36,065 nucleotides of DNA from Actinobacteria bacterium 13_2_20CM_68_14 (GTDB lineage: Bacteria; Actinomycetota; Thermoleophilia; Gaiellales; Gaiellaceae): NCBI GenBank assembly GCA_001914705.1, contig MNDB01000071.1, forward strand, positions 1-36,065. Reading direction: 5' to 3'. Each line of letters opens with the position of its first letter. Positions within the stretch are counted from its first letter, which is position 1. This document shows positions 20,762 to 28,792 of the stretch, one piece after another. The notes beneath the pieces were generated by a model, which saw only the letters and a program-made list of their open reading frames with translations, was not told where the DNA came from and searched no databases. The translations under genes and the position numbers were made by a program.

Positions 20762-23266
20762 TTACGGTTCTGGCGCCGGCGCGGGCTCCGGCTTTGCCGG
20801 CTCGTCTGTCGGCTTCGTGGCGTCCTGCGCCGCCTGCGGCTGCTGCTGCCCGTTCTGGGCCTGCTGCTGCTGCTGCTGCTGCGCGTTCTGAGACTTCTTC
20901 TTGCGCCGTCTCCGCCGCCGGCGCGATCTTCCGCTCGGCTGCTTGGGCGCCGGCAGGTTCTCGGCGAGCCCGTGCGCGACTTCCGGCAGCGTGCCGAGCT
21001 GCTCGCGGGCGGCGTCGATCAGCTGGTTGGCGCGCGGTGTGTAGCCCTCGGCGGATGCGAGCAGCGCCGCCCCCACTTCGAGCGGTTGCTCGCGGGCGGC
21101 GTTGACGAGCTTCGCGGCGTTCTCCTCGTGACGGTGTCCCCGCGAGTTGGCCAGCGCCCCGAGCAGGCGTTTCGCCTCCGGGAACTCGGCGCTCGCCCGG
21201 CGATCCTGCACCTTGCGCGTTGCGCGCGCGAGCCGCCAGATCCAGCGGGCGAGGATCTGCTCGGGCGCATCGGCTTTACCCTCGCCGATCGCGCGCAGGA
21301 GGATGCGGACTCCCTGGACGCGGTCCTTCTCCCAGGTCGGAGCCTGGGTGACCAGGGTGACGAGATCGTCGAAATCAGCGCGCTCGACCACCATCGAGAC
21401 GCGGTCGGCGAGAGCCGTCATTCGCAGCCGGCGGTTCGGGTTCTCCGCGGCGCAGGTGGCCAGGAAAGTCTCGAGCGCACCCCTGGACGCGCCGCCCTCG
21501 GTGAACTTCTTCGCGAACTCGACACGCTCGTCGAAGCGGACGTTGCGACCGGCGATCGTCGCCCAGTAGCGCTGCTCGTCCTCGTCGAGGAAGCGCGGGT
21601 CGATCCGCTGCCACTCGCGCGTGATCACACCGAGCCGGCGCTTCACGTCGGCCGTGACCGGCACGAGCCAGGGCGCCGGCGAGAGCTTCCGGCGGGCGCG
21701 CCGCTGCTGGCGGCGCCGAGGCGCCGGCGTGACGCGCGCGCCTTCGCGGTAGAAGTCGGAGTCGAGCAGGCTGTGCAGCGAGACGACGCGCTCGTTGTGG
21801 GTCGCCGCCTTGGGCACGAAGTCGACCACGACGCCCGCTTCCTTGCGCGGGTGCATGCGCATGATCCGGCCGATTCGCTGCTGGTAGACGCGCTTGCTCG
21901 CGGTCGGAGCCAGGTGCATGCAGACGGTCGCGCGCGGCGAGTTCCAACCCTCCGCGAGCAGCATTGCGTTGATCAGGACGTCAATCTCACCGCGCTCGTA
22001 GGCGGCGAGAATCTCGGCCAGCTTCACCGGCGGCGTCCGGCCGCTGACCGCCTCGGCCTTCAGCCCGGCCGCTCGGAACTCTTTCGCCAGGTTGTAGGCA
22101 TGCTCGACGCCGGCCGCGTAGACGATCCCGGGCGTCGAGTCGAAGCGGTCCCGGTAGAGGCTCGCGGCAGCCTGGTTCAGGGCCTGGTGGTCGAGCGCCT
22201 GCGCCAGGGCTCGCTCTTCGAAGTCGCCGCCGACGATCGGCACGGTGTGGATCGCCGCGGCCGGTGGAACGCGTAGGGAGCGCAGGGGCGCGATCAGCCC
22301 GCGCCGGGCCGCATCGGCCAGCGGCAGGTCGTCGACGGAAGCAGGAAAGACGTCCGAGACCTGCTTCGCGATCAGCTGCTCGGTCGCGGTCATGCCGATG
22401 TAGATCGGGTTCGTGAAGCCGCGGATCGCCGCGCTCGTCTTCTCGCCGAGGGCGGTGTGGGCCTCGTCGGCGATCACGAGGTGGTACGCCTCCGGGTTCA
22501 GGTCGCCCCAGTGGCGCGCGAACCAGGCGTAGGTCTGGATCGTCAGCGGGTTCGCTTCGGGCGGCTCTTGGCCGCGCTCGATGGCGTCGACTATCCGGTC
22601 GCCGTACCCCTCGGCCGTCAGGTCGCGGTTGAACTGGGAAACGAGCAGGCGGCGGTGGGTGAGGATGAGCACGCCCAGCGTGCGCGCGGCCTCGACGAAC
22701 CCGGCGGCGGCGATCGTCTTGCCGGACGCGGTCGGATGCCTAAAGCGAAAGCGGCGGACTGCGCCGGGGTCTTCTTCAGGCGAGAGCGGCAGCGGCAGCT
22801 CGTCCCCGTCGCCGTCGGCGGCCGCCGCCGGCTCCAGCTCGTCTTCCTCCTCCTCGTCGACCTCCGGCTCGGCGTAGGCGCCGTTCCCGTTCCCGAGCTC
22901 AGGCGCGGCCTGAGCCGCGGCGATCAATTCGGTGAGCATGCCGGCGAGCGCGTCGATCTGGTGCTTCCGCAGCTCGGTTCCGGAGGCGAGCCGCGGCGGA
23001 CGGTTGGTGAGCACGCGCTCGAGCCCGAGCATCAGCGCGTAGCGGCGCTTCCATTCGTAGGAGGGCGTGGTGCGGCCCGCGTCCATCTCCTCCACGGCGT
23101 CGTCGAGAGCAAGCCTGCGGGCAGTTCCGGGGGCCAGTACGACGGCAGGGTCTTCGTCGGCCCGGAGAAATGGCTCTCCGGCCCAGTCTTGCGCGCGGGC
23201 GGCGGTCTCGGTGAGACCGTTTGCCGCCTCCGGCGCTAGCGTCGGCTGCTCGGTCGTCTCTTGCAT
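20762..23266 (-). CDS. SF2 (DEAD/DEAH) helicase with acidic insert and basic, Gln-rich tail
   Basis: About 834 residues from the ATG at 23266. The N-terminal part has the Q-like LRKHQIDAL, then an acidic insert (about 133-168, many D/E), Walker A HPTASGKT (177-184), DEAH (267-270, IADEAHTALG), TAT in GMTATEQ, helicase C motifs GIVYAAGVEHA and NAMLLAEGWNSP, and motif VI QRIGRIMRMHP. It belongs to the restriction-enzyme-like/UvrB-like ResIII group. After about residue 560 comes a helical region, then a tail GRSRRRRRRRKKKSQ, a run of seven Gln and a Pro/Ala/Glu end. The function (DNA or RNA) is unknown; the tail suggests nucleic acid binding. The frame is open to an ATG at 23359; ATG 23266 is preferred because a perfect hairpin sits just before it. 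Confidence 0.75.
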   Translation of the reverse strand: MQETTEQPTLAPEAANGLTETAARAQDWAGEPFLRADEDPAVVLAPGTARRLALDDAVEEMDAGRTTPSYEWKRRYALMLGLERVLTNRPPRLASGTELRKHQIDALAGMLTELIAAAQAAPELGNGNGAYAEPEVDEEEEDELEPAAAADGDGDELPLPLSPEEDPGAVRRFRFRHPTASGKTIAAAGFVEAARTLGVLILTHRRLLVSQFNRDLTAEGYGDRIVDAIERGQEPPEANPLTIQTYAWFARHWGDLNPEAYHLVIADEAHTALGEKTSAAIRGFTNPIYIGMTATEQLIAKQVSDVFPASVDDLPLADAARRGLIAPLRSLRVPPAAAIHTVPIVGGDFEERALAQALDHQALNQAAASLYRDRFDSTPGIVYAAGVEHAYNLAKEFRAAGLKAEAVSGRTPPVKLAEILAAYERGEIDVLINAMLLAEGWNSPRATVCMHLAPTASKRVYQQRIGRIMRMHPRKEAGVVVDFVPKAATHNERVVSLHSLLDSDFYREGARVTPAPRRRQQRRARRKLSPAPWLVPVTADVKRRLGVITREWQRIDPRFLDEDEQRYWATIAGRNVRFDERVEFAKKFTEGGASRGALETFLATCAAENPNRRLRMTALADRVSMVVERADFDDLVTLVTQAPTWEKDRVQGVRILLRAIGEGKADAPEQILARWIWRLARATRKVQDRRASAEFPEAKRLLGALANSRGHRHEENAAKLVNAAREQPLEVGAALLASAEGYTPRANQLIDAAREQLGTLPEVAHGLAENLPAPKQPSGRSRRRRRRRKKKSQNAQQQQQQQAQNGQQQPQAAQDATKPTDEPAKPEPAPAPEP
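20861..20881 (-). repeat. Seven CTG/CAG triplets encoding polyglutamine
   Basis: Seven perfect CTG triplets on the plus strand (CAG on the coding strand) encode Gln7 in the helicase tail. A short microsatellite, prone to slippage without frameshift. Confidence 0.9.
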
Positions 23267-23270
23267 CGAC

Positions 23271-23290
23271 GCAGCACTTTCCAGTGCTGC
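23271..23290. promoter_or_regulatory. Perfect hairpin/palindrome before the helicase start
   Basis: GCAGCACT-TTCC-AGTGCTGC, 8-base arms, ending 4 bases before the ATG at 23266. On the mRNA, ACGAGGA lies just upstream of the hairpin, so folding would bring a Shine-Dalgarno-like sequence to about 7 bases from the ATG. It could also be an operator. It resembles half of CIRCE but the spacing is wrong. Confidence 0.45.
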
Positions 23291-23455
23291 AATCCTCGTA
23301 ATGAGAAGCGAGCCCGCGTTTACCCCTTTGGCGAGCCTCGCACCAGCAGCATACCCCATTTCCGGGGCTTTGCGGAACCCGTGGCCTGACCGGCAACGTC
23401 GGCCAAGCTCCCTGGCCCGCGATCACGCTGCGCCAGAGTCCACGCTCGCCCTTGT

Positions 23456-23472
23456 CAAGGCTGCCAGCCTTG
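23456..23472. promoter_or_regulatory. Inverted repeat in the gap upstream of the helicase gene
   Basis: CAAGGCT-GCC-AGCCTTG, 7-base arms, in the gap between the hypothetical gene and the helicase gene. On the minus strand TTGACA (23458-23453) begins inside it, but no good -10 follows at 17-18 bases. It may be an operator; function unproven. Nothing else is seen in the gap. Confidence 0.3.
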
Positions 23473-23547
23473 CCTGCGGACGATCGCGGCCTCTGGCTTG
23501 GTGCTCGCGACCCAGGAAGCGGGCAAGGTCACCGGCCAGGCCACCGC

Positions 23548-24150
23548 TTAGAGAGGAGTGCCGGACCCGCCGAGGCCGCCGAAGATGACGAACGGGTTCT
23601 GCGGAAGCGTTTCGTAGACCAGTTCCCCGCTTGCCTCGACCTCGCCGTGGAGCCTTTTTGCGAGCTCGCGAGCGCCTTCTTCGGAATCGGCGCCGACGAG
23701 GACGTACCGGTAGCGGCGAACGACGCTGTAGCCGTCCGCTGCGATCTTGGCGGCGAGGGTTTCCGCTGCCTCGGGGGTGTCTGCTTCGAGCCGCACCTCC
23801 CAGGGCGACAGCCCTTCCTTCAGCACCTCCTGCTCGGCCTCGAATTCCTGCGGTGCCTCGTCGTCCCAGCGGTCTTCCTCCGCGAGCCAGTGCTCGATCG
23901 AGCCGACCCGTCCCTCGGCGCCCGTCTCGCGAAGCTCCGTTTCGATGACGTCGCGGGCGCGCTCCGCTTCGGCCCGCGAGCCGGCGTAGACGAAGAGCGT
24001 CTCGTCGTCGCGCGACACGACCAGGCGGCGGCCCTCGAGGTCCTCGGCCAACCGGCGGGCTTCGAAGCTGAGGTCGAGACCGAGCCGCTCGAGCGTGCTC
24101 TCGGCACGGCCTTCCTCGAGGTCGACCCTGATCCGCCAGTCGTCGTTCAC
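23548..24150 (-). CDS. Conserved-looking hypothetical, internally duplicated
   Basis: 200 residues, not recognised. Two halves look related: residues 5-75 (WRIRVDLEEGRAESTLERLG, then RLVVSRDDETLFVYAGSRAEAERARDVIE in pieces) and residues 117-185 (WEVRLEADTPEAAETLAAKI, then YSVVRRYRYVLVGADSEEGARELAKRL in pieces). Each has a beta-alpha-beta-beta-alpha pattern suggesting a ferredoxin-like (ACT/SPOR-like) fold. The linker is very acidic, with a WLAEEDRWDDEAPQEFEAEQEV stretch. No signal peptide or membrane helix. The GTG start overlaps the fadB stop by 4 bases (GTGA), so it is translationally coupled to beta-oxidation genes. The function is unknown. Confidence 0.75.
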   Translation of the reverse strand: MNDDWRIRVDLEEGRAESTLERLGLDLSFEARRLAEDLEGRRLVVSRDDETLFVYAGSRAEAERARDVIETELRETGAEGRVGSIEHWLAEEDRWDDEAPQEFEAEQEVLKEGLSPWEVRLEADTPEAAETLAAKIAADGYSVVRRYRYVLVGADSEEGARELAKRLHGEVEASGELVYETLPQNPFVIFGGLGGSGTPL

Positions 24151-26174
24151 GACGGCATTCTCTCCGAGATGCCCACTTGTTCGATGTGCTTGGTGATCCC
24201 GCCGAGCCAGAATGGAAAGCCCGCGCCGAGAATCAGGGCGGTGTCAACGTCGGCCGCCGTGGGCACGACGCCCTCGTCGAGCAGGTGGCGGATCTCGTCT
24301 GCGATCGCGGCCAGCGCTGTCTCGAGGATCTCGTCCGGCGAGAGCGGGCTCCGGTCGACGACGGAAATCTCCTCGTGGCCCTCGGCGTAGTTCGCCAGGG
24401 TTTGCGACAACGGGAAGCGGTCGGGATACACATCGTTCAGCGTCTCGAGCACGTGGAGCGCGACGCGCGGGCCGACCAGCTGCAGCAGCACGGACGGCGC
24501 CATCGGCAGGCCGAGCCGGAGGATCGCCTCGTCGGTCTCTTCGATCGAATTACCGCGCTCGAGCGCCGCGAGGACGACCGAGAGGAGCCGCGTCAGGATG
24601 CGGTTGACGACGAAGGCGGGCGCATCTTGGACGAGCAGAGGACGCTTGTGGAGCTTCGCGGTGAGGTCGGCCGCGGTCGCGACGGTCGCGTCGTCGGTCC
24701 GCTCGCCGCGGACGATCTCGACGAGTGGCAGCAGCCCGACGGGGTTGAAGAAGTGCATGCCGACCAGCCGCTCGGGATGCTCGAGCCCGGCGGCTATCGC
24801 GGTGACGGAGAGCGCGGAGGTGTTGGTCGCCAGGACGCAGCTCGGCCCAACCACGGCTTCGAGCTCGGCGAACACGGTTTGCTTCAGCTCCAGCTGCTCG
24901 AAGACGGCCTCGAGCACGAGCTCGCAGCCGGCGAACTCCGCCCGGCCCGTCGTCGTGTGCACGAGCGAGGCGAGGAAACGGGCCTTTCCCTCTTCATAGC
25001 GTCCCTTGGCGACCAGACCGGCCAGCTCCGCCTCGATCGCCCCGCGGGCGCGCTCGAGAGCCTGCTCGTCGACGTCCGCGATCACGAGCGGCAACTCGAG
25101 GCGGCGGACAAAGAGTGCCGCGAGCTGTGTCGCCATCAGACCGGCGCCGACGATGCCAACCTTGGTGACGGTGCGCGGCTCGGCGTCGAGACTCGGTCGC
25201 TTCTTCGCCCGCCGCTCGACGAGGTCGAAGGCATAGAGCGAAGCCTGAGCCTCCGGGCTCGGCAAAAGCTCGGCGATCGCATCCTCCTCGGCCCGGTAGC
25301 CCTCCTCGAGGCTCCAACCCGAGAGCGCGCCCTCGATCAGGTCGAGCGCCCTGTAGGGAGCCGGCGCGGCGCCGTGGACGGCGTCGTCCAGCCGAGCGCG
25401 GGCCTGCTGGAACACGTCCGCGAGCGGCGTGTCCGGGGGTCTGACCCCGGGACGTGGCTCGGGGCGACGCGTCACGAGCTCCACGGCATAGGCGATCGAC
25501 TCGTCCACGAACTCGGCAGGCTCGAGCAGGCGGTCGGCGAAGCCGAGCTCGTGCGCCCGGCGGCCGTCGAGCATCCGGTTCTGGCGGAGCGGGCTCTCAA
25601 CGACGAATTCGATTGCGGTCTCGGCCTCGACGAGCCGCGGGGTGAGCTGGGTTCCGCCCCAGCCGGGAACGATCCCGAGCAGACATTCGGGGCAGGCGAA
25701 ATGGCGAACCGCTGTCGAGATCGTGCGCGCATCGCAATGGAACGCGAGCTCGACGCCACCGCCCAGGCAGGCCCCGTTGATCGCGGCGACCGTGGGATAC
25801 CGCAGCGCCTGGATGCGGCCGAACAGCTCGTGGCCGGTCCTGCTGCCCTCGCGCGCGAGATCCGGTGAGGCGCGCGAGAACTCGTCGAGGTCGGCTCCGG
25901 CCGAGAAGAAGTACGGCTTGCCGGTGATCACGAGCGCGGCCCAGTCGCCGCTCTCGAGCTCACCGAGCACGCGGTCGAGCGACTCGAACGCGGACCGTCC
26001 GAACACGGTCGGCTTCGTATGGTCGGCGCCGTTGTCGATCGTCACGACTGCGAGCGGCCGCTCGAGCTCCGGCCTTCTCACCTGTGCGAGCTTGAACTGC
26101 GTCAGCGGCTTCGGTTCGGAGCCGGGTTTAGCGGCCGCGCCGCGCAGGTCGGCGCGGCCTCTTAGGGTCGGCAT
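24147..26174 (-). CDS. fadB: Beta-oxidation multifunctional protein: enoyl-CoA hydratase + 3-hydroxyacyl-CoA dehydrogenase
   Basis: About 675 residues from ATG 26174. N-terminal crotonase domain (about 30-220): ITGKPYFFSAGADLDEF and INGACLGGGVELAFHCD form the oxyanion hole, and CPECLLGIVPGWGGTQL carries the catalytic Glu. Then a 3-hydroxyacyl-CoA dehydrogenase: Rossmann VGIVGAGLMATQLA, NTSALSVTAIA and the catalytic His in GMHFFNPV, followed by two HAD C-terminal domains (DAPAFVVNRILTRLL). It hydrates enoyl-CoA and oxidises 3-hydroxyacyl-CoA with NAD+. The start is uncertain: ATG 26174 lies inside a dispersed repeat and would add about 23 repeat-encoded residues; CTG 26105 (MTQFKLAQV) or GTG 26081 are alternatives. 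It lies downstream of the broken thiolase gene and is coupled to the next gene. Confidence 0.9.
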   Translation of the reverse strand: MPTLRGRADLRGAAAKPGSEPKPLTQFKLAQVRRPELERPLAVVTIDNGADHTKPTVFGRSAFESLDRVLGELESGDWAALVITGKPYFFSAGADLDEFSRASPDLAREGSRTGHELFGRIQALRYPTVAAINGACLGGGVELAFHCDARTISTAVRHFACPECLLGIVPGWGGTQLTPRLVEAETAIEFVVESPLRQNRMLDGRRAHELGFADRLLEPAEFVDESIAYAVELVTRRPEPRPGVRPPDTPLADVFQQARARLDDAVHGAAPAPYRALDLIEGALSGWSLEEGYRAEEDAIAELLPSPEAQASLYAFDLVERRAKKRPSLDAEPRTVTKVGIVGAGLMATQLAALFVRRLELPLVIADVDEQALERARGAIEAELAGLVAKGRYEEGKARFLASLVHTTTGRAEFAGCELVLEAVFEQLELKQTVFAELEAVVGPSCVLATNTSALSVTAIAAGLEHPERLVGMHFFNPVGLLPLVEIVRGERTDDATVATAADLTAKLHKRPLLVQDAPAFVVNRILTRLLSVVLAALERGNSIEETDEAILRLGLPMAPSVLLQLVGPRVALHVLETLNDVYPDRFPLSQTLANYAEGHEEISVVDRSPLSPDEILETALAAIADEIRHLLDEGVVPTAADVDTALILGAGFPFWLGGITKHIEQVGISERMPS

Positions 26175-26187
26175 CGCAAGCGACGCC
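26122..26187 (+). repeat. Dispersed two-hairpin repeat, copy 5
   Basis: CCGGGTTTAGCGGCCGCGCC, a hairpin GCCGCGCC...GGCGCGGC, CTCTTAGGGTCGGCATCGCAA, then GCGACGCC. It lies between the thiolase stop (26189) and fadB, in the orientation opposite to those genes, and includes the ATG at 26174. Confidence 0.75.
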
Positions 26188-26188
26188 T

Positions 26189-27300
26189 CTAGACACGCTC
26201 CCACAGGAGCGCCGCGCCCATCCCCATGCCGACGCAGAGAGCGGTCAGCCCGTAGCGGGAGCTCGGGCGCTCGCGCATCGCATACGCGAGTTGAGCGACG
26301 AGCCGCACGCCCGTTGCGGCAAGCGGATGGCCGCACGCGACCGCGCCTCCGTAGGGATTCAGCCGCTCGTCGTCCGGCGAGACTCCCATGCCCTCGCACC
26401 AGGTCAGCACCTGGACGGCGAACGGCTCGTTGAGCTCGAAGGCATCGACCTGGTCGATGCTGAGCCCGGCATGCTCGAGCACTTTCTTCGTCGCCGGCAC
26501 CGGCCCCATGCCCATCAGCTCAGGCTCGACGCCCGCGAACGCGAAGGAGACGCGCCGTCGGTGAGCCCCGCCGAGTTGCCGGCCGTCACGCGGCCGCCCG
26601 GGCGGAAGGGCGTCGACAGGTCGCGGATCGCGTCGAGGGAGGTTTCGGGCCGCAGGAACTCGTCGCGGTCGGCCTCGCGCCAACCATCCTCCGTGAAGAC
26701 GCTCATCGGCACGACCGTCTCCCGCATGACTCCGTTTTGCCAGGCCTCCGCGAGCCGGTGGTGCGAGCGGACGGCGTACGCGTCGGCGTCGTCCTTCGTC
26801 AGCTGCGGAAACCGGTCGTGCAAGTTTTCTGCCGTCTGGCCCATGGTCGCGGCCGACGGGTCGATCAGCCGCTCGGCGACGAACCGCGGGTTGTACTCGA
26901 CGTCCTCGAGCATCGGGTGCCGGCCCATGTGCTCGACGCCGCCCGCGAGGATCACATCCGCCGCCCCCATCGCGATCTCGCCGGCGCCCGTGGTGATCGC
27001 CGTCAGCGCGCCTGCGCACATACGGTCGACGGCGAAGCCGGGAACCGTCCGCGGCAGTCCAGCCAGCAACGCCACGTCGCGCCCGAGTGTCAGCCCCTGG
27101 TCGCCGACCTGCGCGGTGGCGGCGAAGACGACGTCGTCGATCCGCTCCGGCGGCAGCGAATCGTTGCGGCGCAGCAGCTCGCGGACGAGCTTGACGGCCA
27201 TGTCATCGGCGCGGGTACGCCAGAAGACGCCTTTCGGTCCGGCGCGCCCGAAGGCGCTGCGGACGCCGTCGACGAAGTAGACCTCGCGGAGCTCGCGCAT
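26189..27300 (-). pseudogene. fadA: Acetyl-CoA acyltransferase (thiolase), broken by out-of-frame deletion
   Basis: Thiolase would cleave 3-ketoacyl-CoA in the last beta-oxidation step. Part 1 runs from ATG 27300 for 250 codons: VYFVDGVRSAFGRAG, the active Cys95 in VDRMCAGALTAI, GGVEHMGRHPM, and VTAGNSAGLTDGA. There the frame goes wrong. Part 2, in the -1 frame, resumes as VSFAFAGVEPELMGMGPVPA and has NEPFAVQ (His/Asn motif region) and CGHPLAATG (second Cys) to the end. The thiolase family has about 22-24 residues between TDGA and the AGVxPxxMG motif; here none remain. So about 70 bases, not a multiple of three, are missing near 26551. The two parts total about 369 codons against about 392 for an intact thiolase. 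Either a real pseudogene or an assembly error. Confidence 0.85.
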
Positions 27301-27308
27301 CGAGCCCA

Positions 27309-27314
27309 AGGCTA
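27309..27314 (-). promoter_or_regulatory. -10 box of the thiolase-fadB operon
   Basis: TAGCCT on the minus strand, 8 bases before the ATG at 27300. It fits the leaderless pattern and would drive thiolase, fadB and the coupled hypothetical. Confidence 0.4.
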
Positions 27315-27424
27315 GTAGATGGCCACGGCCTCGCAGCCCGGGCGATCGTCACGGTTTCGGCGCAAACGCGTCACCCACCCGTGCGCCTAACCTCGATACG
27401 CTCGAGCCGGGGAGGAGGTTGGCT

Positions 27425-28108
27425 GTGCCTAACCAAGGAACGAGCACCGGCGAGGACTGGCTGGCCCACGTCGACCGCGAGGAAGCGCGCTACCGCGACG
27501 GCGAGAGCCGCCTGCCCGAGGCCGCCGACGCCGACGCTCGCCAGCGCCAGCTGACCCGGCTCGGCAACGCCTCGGTCGGAGCGGGCCTCGCACTGTTGAT
27601 GACCGGCCGCCGGGACGAAGCCGCCGCCAGTCTCACCCGCGCCGCCGAGCGCTACCGGGAGAGCTTCGCCGGCGCGCCGCCCGGAAGCTGGGGCCGCCCG
27701 ATCGGGGCGATCAAAGCACGCCTTCTGGCAGGGGACTGGGACGGCGCCGCGGCCGACGCGCGCTGGGCGCTCGAGGCCGGTGCCGCCGAAGCCGACTCAC
27801 CGATCGGGCGCTACGCGGCCGCGCTCGCCTTGCTCGTGCTCGGCGACGACGCGCATGCGCGTATCCACGCGAACGCGGTCCGAACCCGCGACGACTTCCC
27901 GGCAGAGGTCGGCGACGCGCTCGCGTTCCTCGCAGCCCACGACGTGGACGGCTACACCCTGGCCGTCGAGGCAGTGCTCCAGTCGTTCGAGCAGCGGGAC
28001 GAGTACCTCGAAGACATTCCCGTTGCGGACACCGCGCTCGTCCTGCAGGCGCTGGCCGCCCGACGAGGGTTCGCCGCCGAGCTCTCCTCGCCGCTGCTGC
28101 CTGCCTGA
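27425..28108 (+). CDS. Hypothetical protein, TPR-like helical
   Basis: 227 residues, not recognised. Alanine-rich helix pairs resembling TPR repeats: RLGNASVGAGLALLMTGRRDEA, AASLTRAAERYRESF, AIKARLLAGDWDGAAADARWALE and YAAALALLVLGDDAHARIHA. No signal peptide or membrane helix. The start is taken as GTG 27425 because GGAGGAGG (27411-27418) is correctly spaced from it; an upstream TTG (27419) touches the Shine-Dalgarno sequence. It stands alone between the divergent thiolase operon and a dispersed repeat. The repeated LAGDW-type helices could suggest an immunity-like protein, but this is a guess. Confidence 0.75.
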   Translation: MPNQGTSTGEDWLAHVDREEARYRDGESRLPEAADADARQRQLTRLGNASVGAGLALLMTGRRDEAAASLTRAAERYRESFAGAPPGSWGRPIGAIKARLLAGDWDGAAADARWALEAGAAEADSPIGRYAAALALLVLGDDAHARIHANAVRTRDDFPAEVGDALAFLAAHDVDGYTLAVEAVLQSFEQRDEYLEDIPVADTALVLQALAARRGFAAELSSPLLPA

Positions 28109-28141
28109 GACTCGTCTTTAGAAGAAGGAATCGGCCTTCCG

Positions 28142-28208
28142 TCGGGTGTTAGCCGGACGCCCGGGCAGAGCCCGGACGTCCTCTTGGTCGGCGTCGCAAG
28201 CGAGCGCC
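28142..28208 (+). repeat. Dispersed two-hairpin repeat, copy 6
   Basis: TCGGGTGTTAGCCGGACG, hairpin CCGGGC-AGA-GCCCGG with outer GGACG/CGTCC, then CTCTTGGTCGGCGTCGCAA and GCGAGCGCC. It fills the gap between the convergent TPR-like gene and the ArsR-type gene. Confidence 0.75.
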
Positions 28209-28212
28209 GAAG

Positions 28213-28758
28213 CTAGTCGGTGCTGCCGGTGCGAACCGGATGCATGAACGCAGTGACCACCAGCGGCTGGGCGTCGTCGGTCTCCTCGTCGCGCACGCGT
28301 TCGGCGATCTCCTCGATCAAGCGCAGCGCACGTTCGGCGGGAATTCGTACGGTCGTCTGGGTGATCCGGAAGTCTCCCGAGGCTCCGAAGGCATCCCACG
28401 CTCGTTGGAGATCGTCGAGCATCGACGCGCGCACATCGGTGCCGAGCCCCGTCGAAACGAGCTCCGGCGCCACGCGCACCGTCCGCGCGACTGCGCGGTA
28501 GGGCTTCTCACGGCCCTTCCCGCCGTCGGCGAGATCGATCAGCCCGGCCCGCAGCAGCATCCGGACGTGGAAGTGCAGGTGGCCGGGGTCGACGCCCAAC
28601 CGCTGGGCGAGCTCGCGGTTCGTCAGCGAGCCCTCCTCGCTCTGGCCCAGCATCTCGAGGACACGCAGCCGCAGAGGGTGACCGAGCGCCTTCAGTTGCT
28701 CCGGACGGTCGATCGTGAAGACGTCGAGTAGCGGCGGCTGCGACTCGGGTGACGACAC
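28213..28758 (-). CDS. ArsR-type winged-helix transcriptional regulator
   Basis: 181 residues, cytoplasmic. The winged helix spans about 15-90: IDRPEQLKALGHPLRLRVLEML, LTNRELAQRLGVDPGHLHFHVRMLLRAGLI (recognition helix) and a basic wing GGKGREKPYRAVA. The C-terminal part (about 95-181) resembles the helical dimer or effector part of such regulators, without the metal-binding cysteines of ArsR/SmtB, so it is not an obvious metal sensor. GTG start at 28758; the palindrome CGTATATATACG just upstream suggests autoregulation. It lies directly downstream of pgl on the same strand with a 34-base gap, so it may have its own promoter as well as read-through from proC-pgl. Confidence 0.85.
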   Translation of the reverse strand: MSSPESQPPLLDVFTIDRPEQLKALGHPLRLRVLEMLGQSEEGSLTNRELAQRLGVDPGHLHFHVRMLLRAGLIDLADGGKGREKPYRAVARTVRVAPELVSTGLGTDVRASMLDDLQRAWDAFGASGDFRITQTTVRIPAERALRLIEEIAERVRDEETDDAQPLVVTAFMHPVRTGSTD

Positions 28759-28763
28759 GTCTG

Positions 28764-28775
28764 CGTATATATACG
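28764..28775. promoter_or_regulatory. Palindrome overlapping the -10 box of the ArsR-type gene
   Basis: CGTATATATACG, a perfect 12-base palindrome 5 bases from the GTG at 28758. TATATA within it would be a good -10 for a leaderless mRNA, so a repressor bound here would block its own promoter. Confidence 0.5.
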
Positions 28776-28792
28776 GAAACGCCGCTCGTTGT

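Noticed and set aside
23271..23290. CIRCE (HrcA) operator
   Set aside because: Shares AGCACT/AGTGCT with CIRCE, but the spacer is 4 bases with shortened arms instead of the fixed 9-base spacer form, and the gene is not a chaperone gene.
24177..25868. Long plus-strand ORF antisense to fadB
   Set aside because: A shadow frame of GC-rich coding sequence: the minus strand has clear FadB motifs throughout, and the antisense translation has no fold-like pattern.
26189..27300. Programmed frameshift in the thiolase gene
   Set aside because: No slippery sequence is seen at the joint, and about 22 residues of the family are missing, which a frameshift could not restore.
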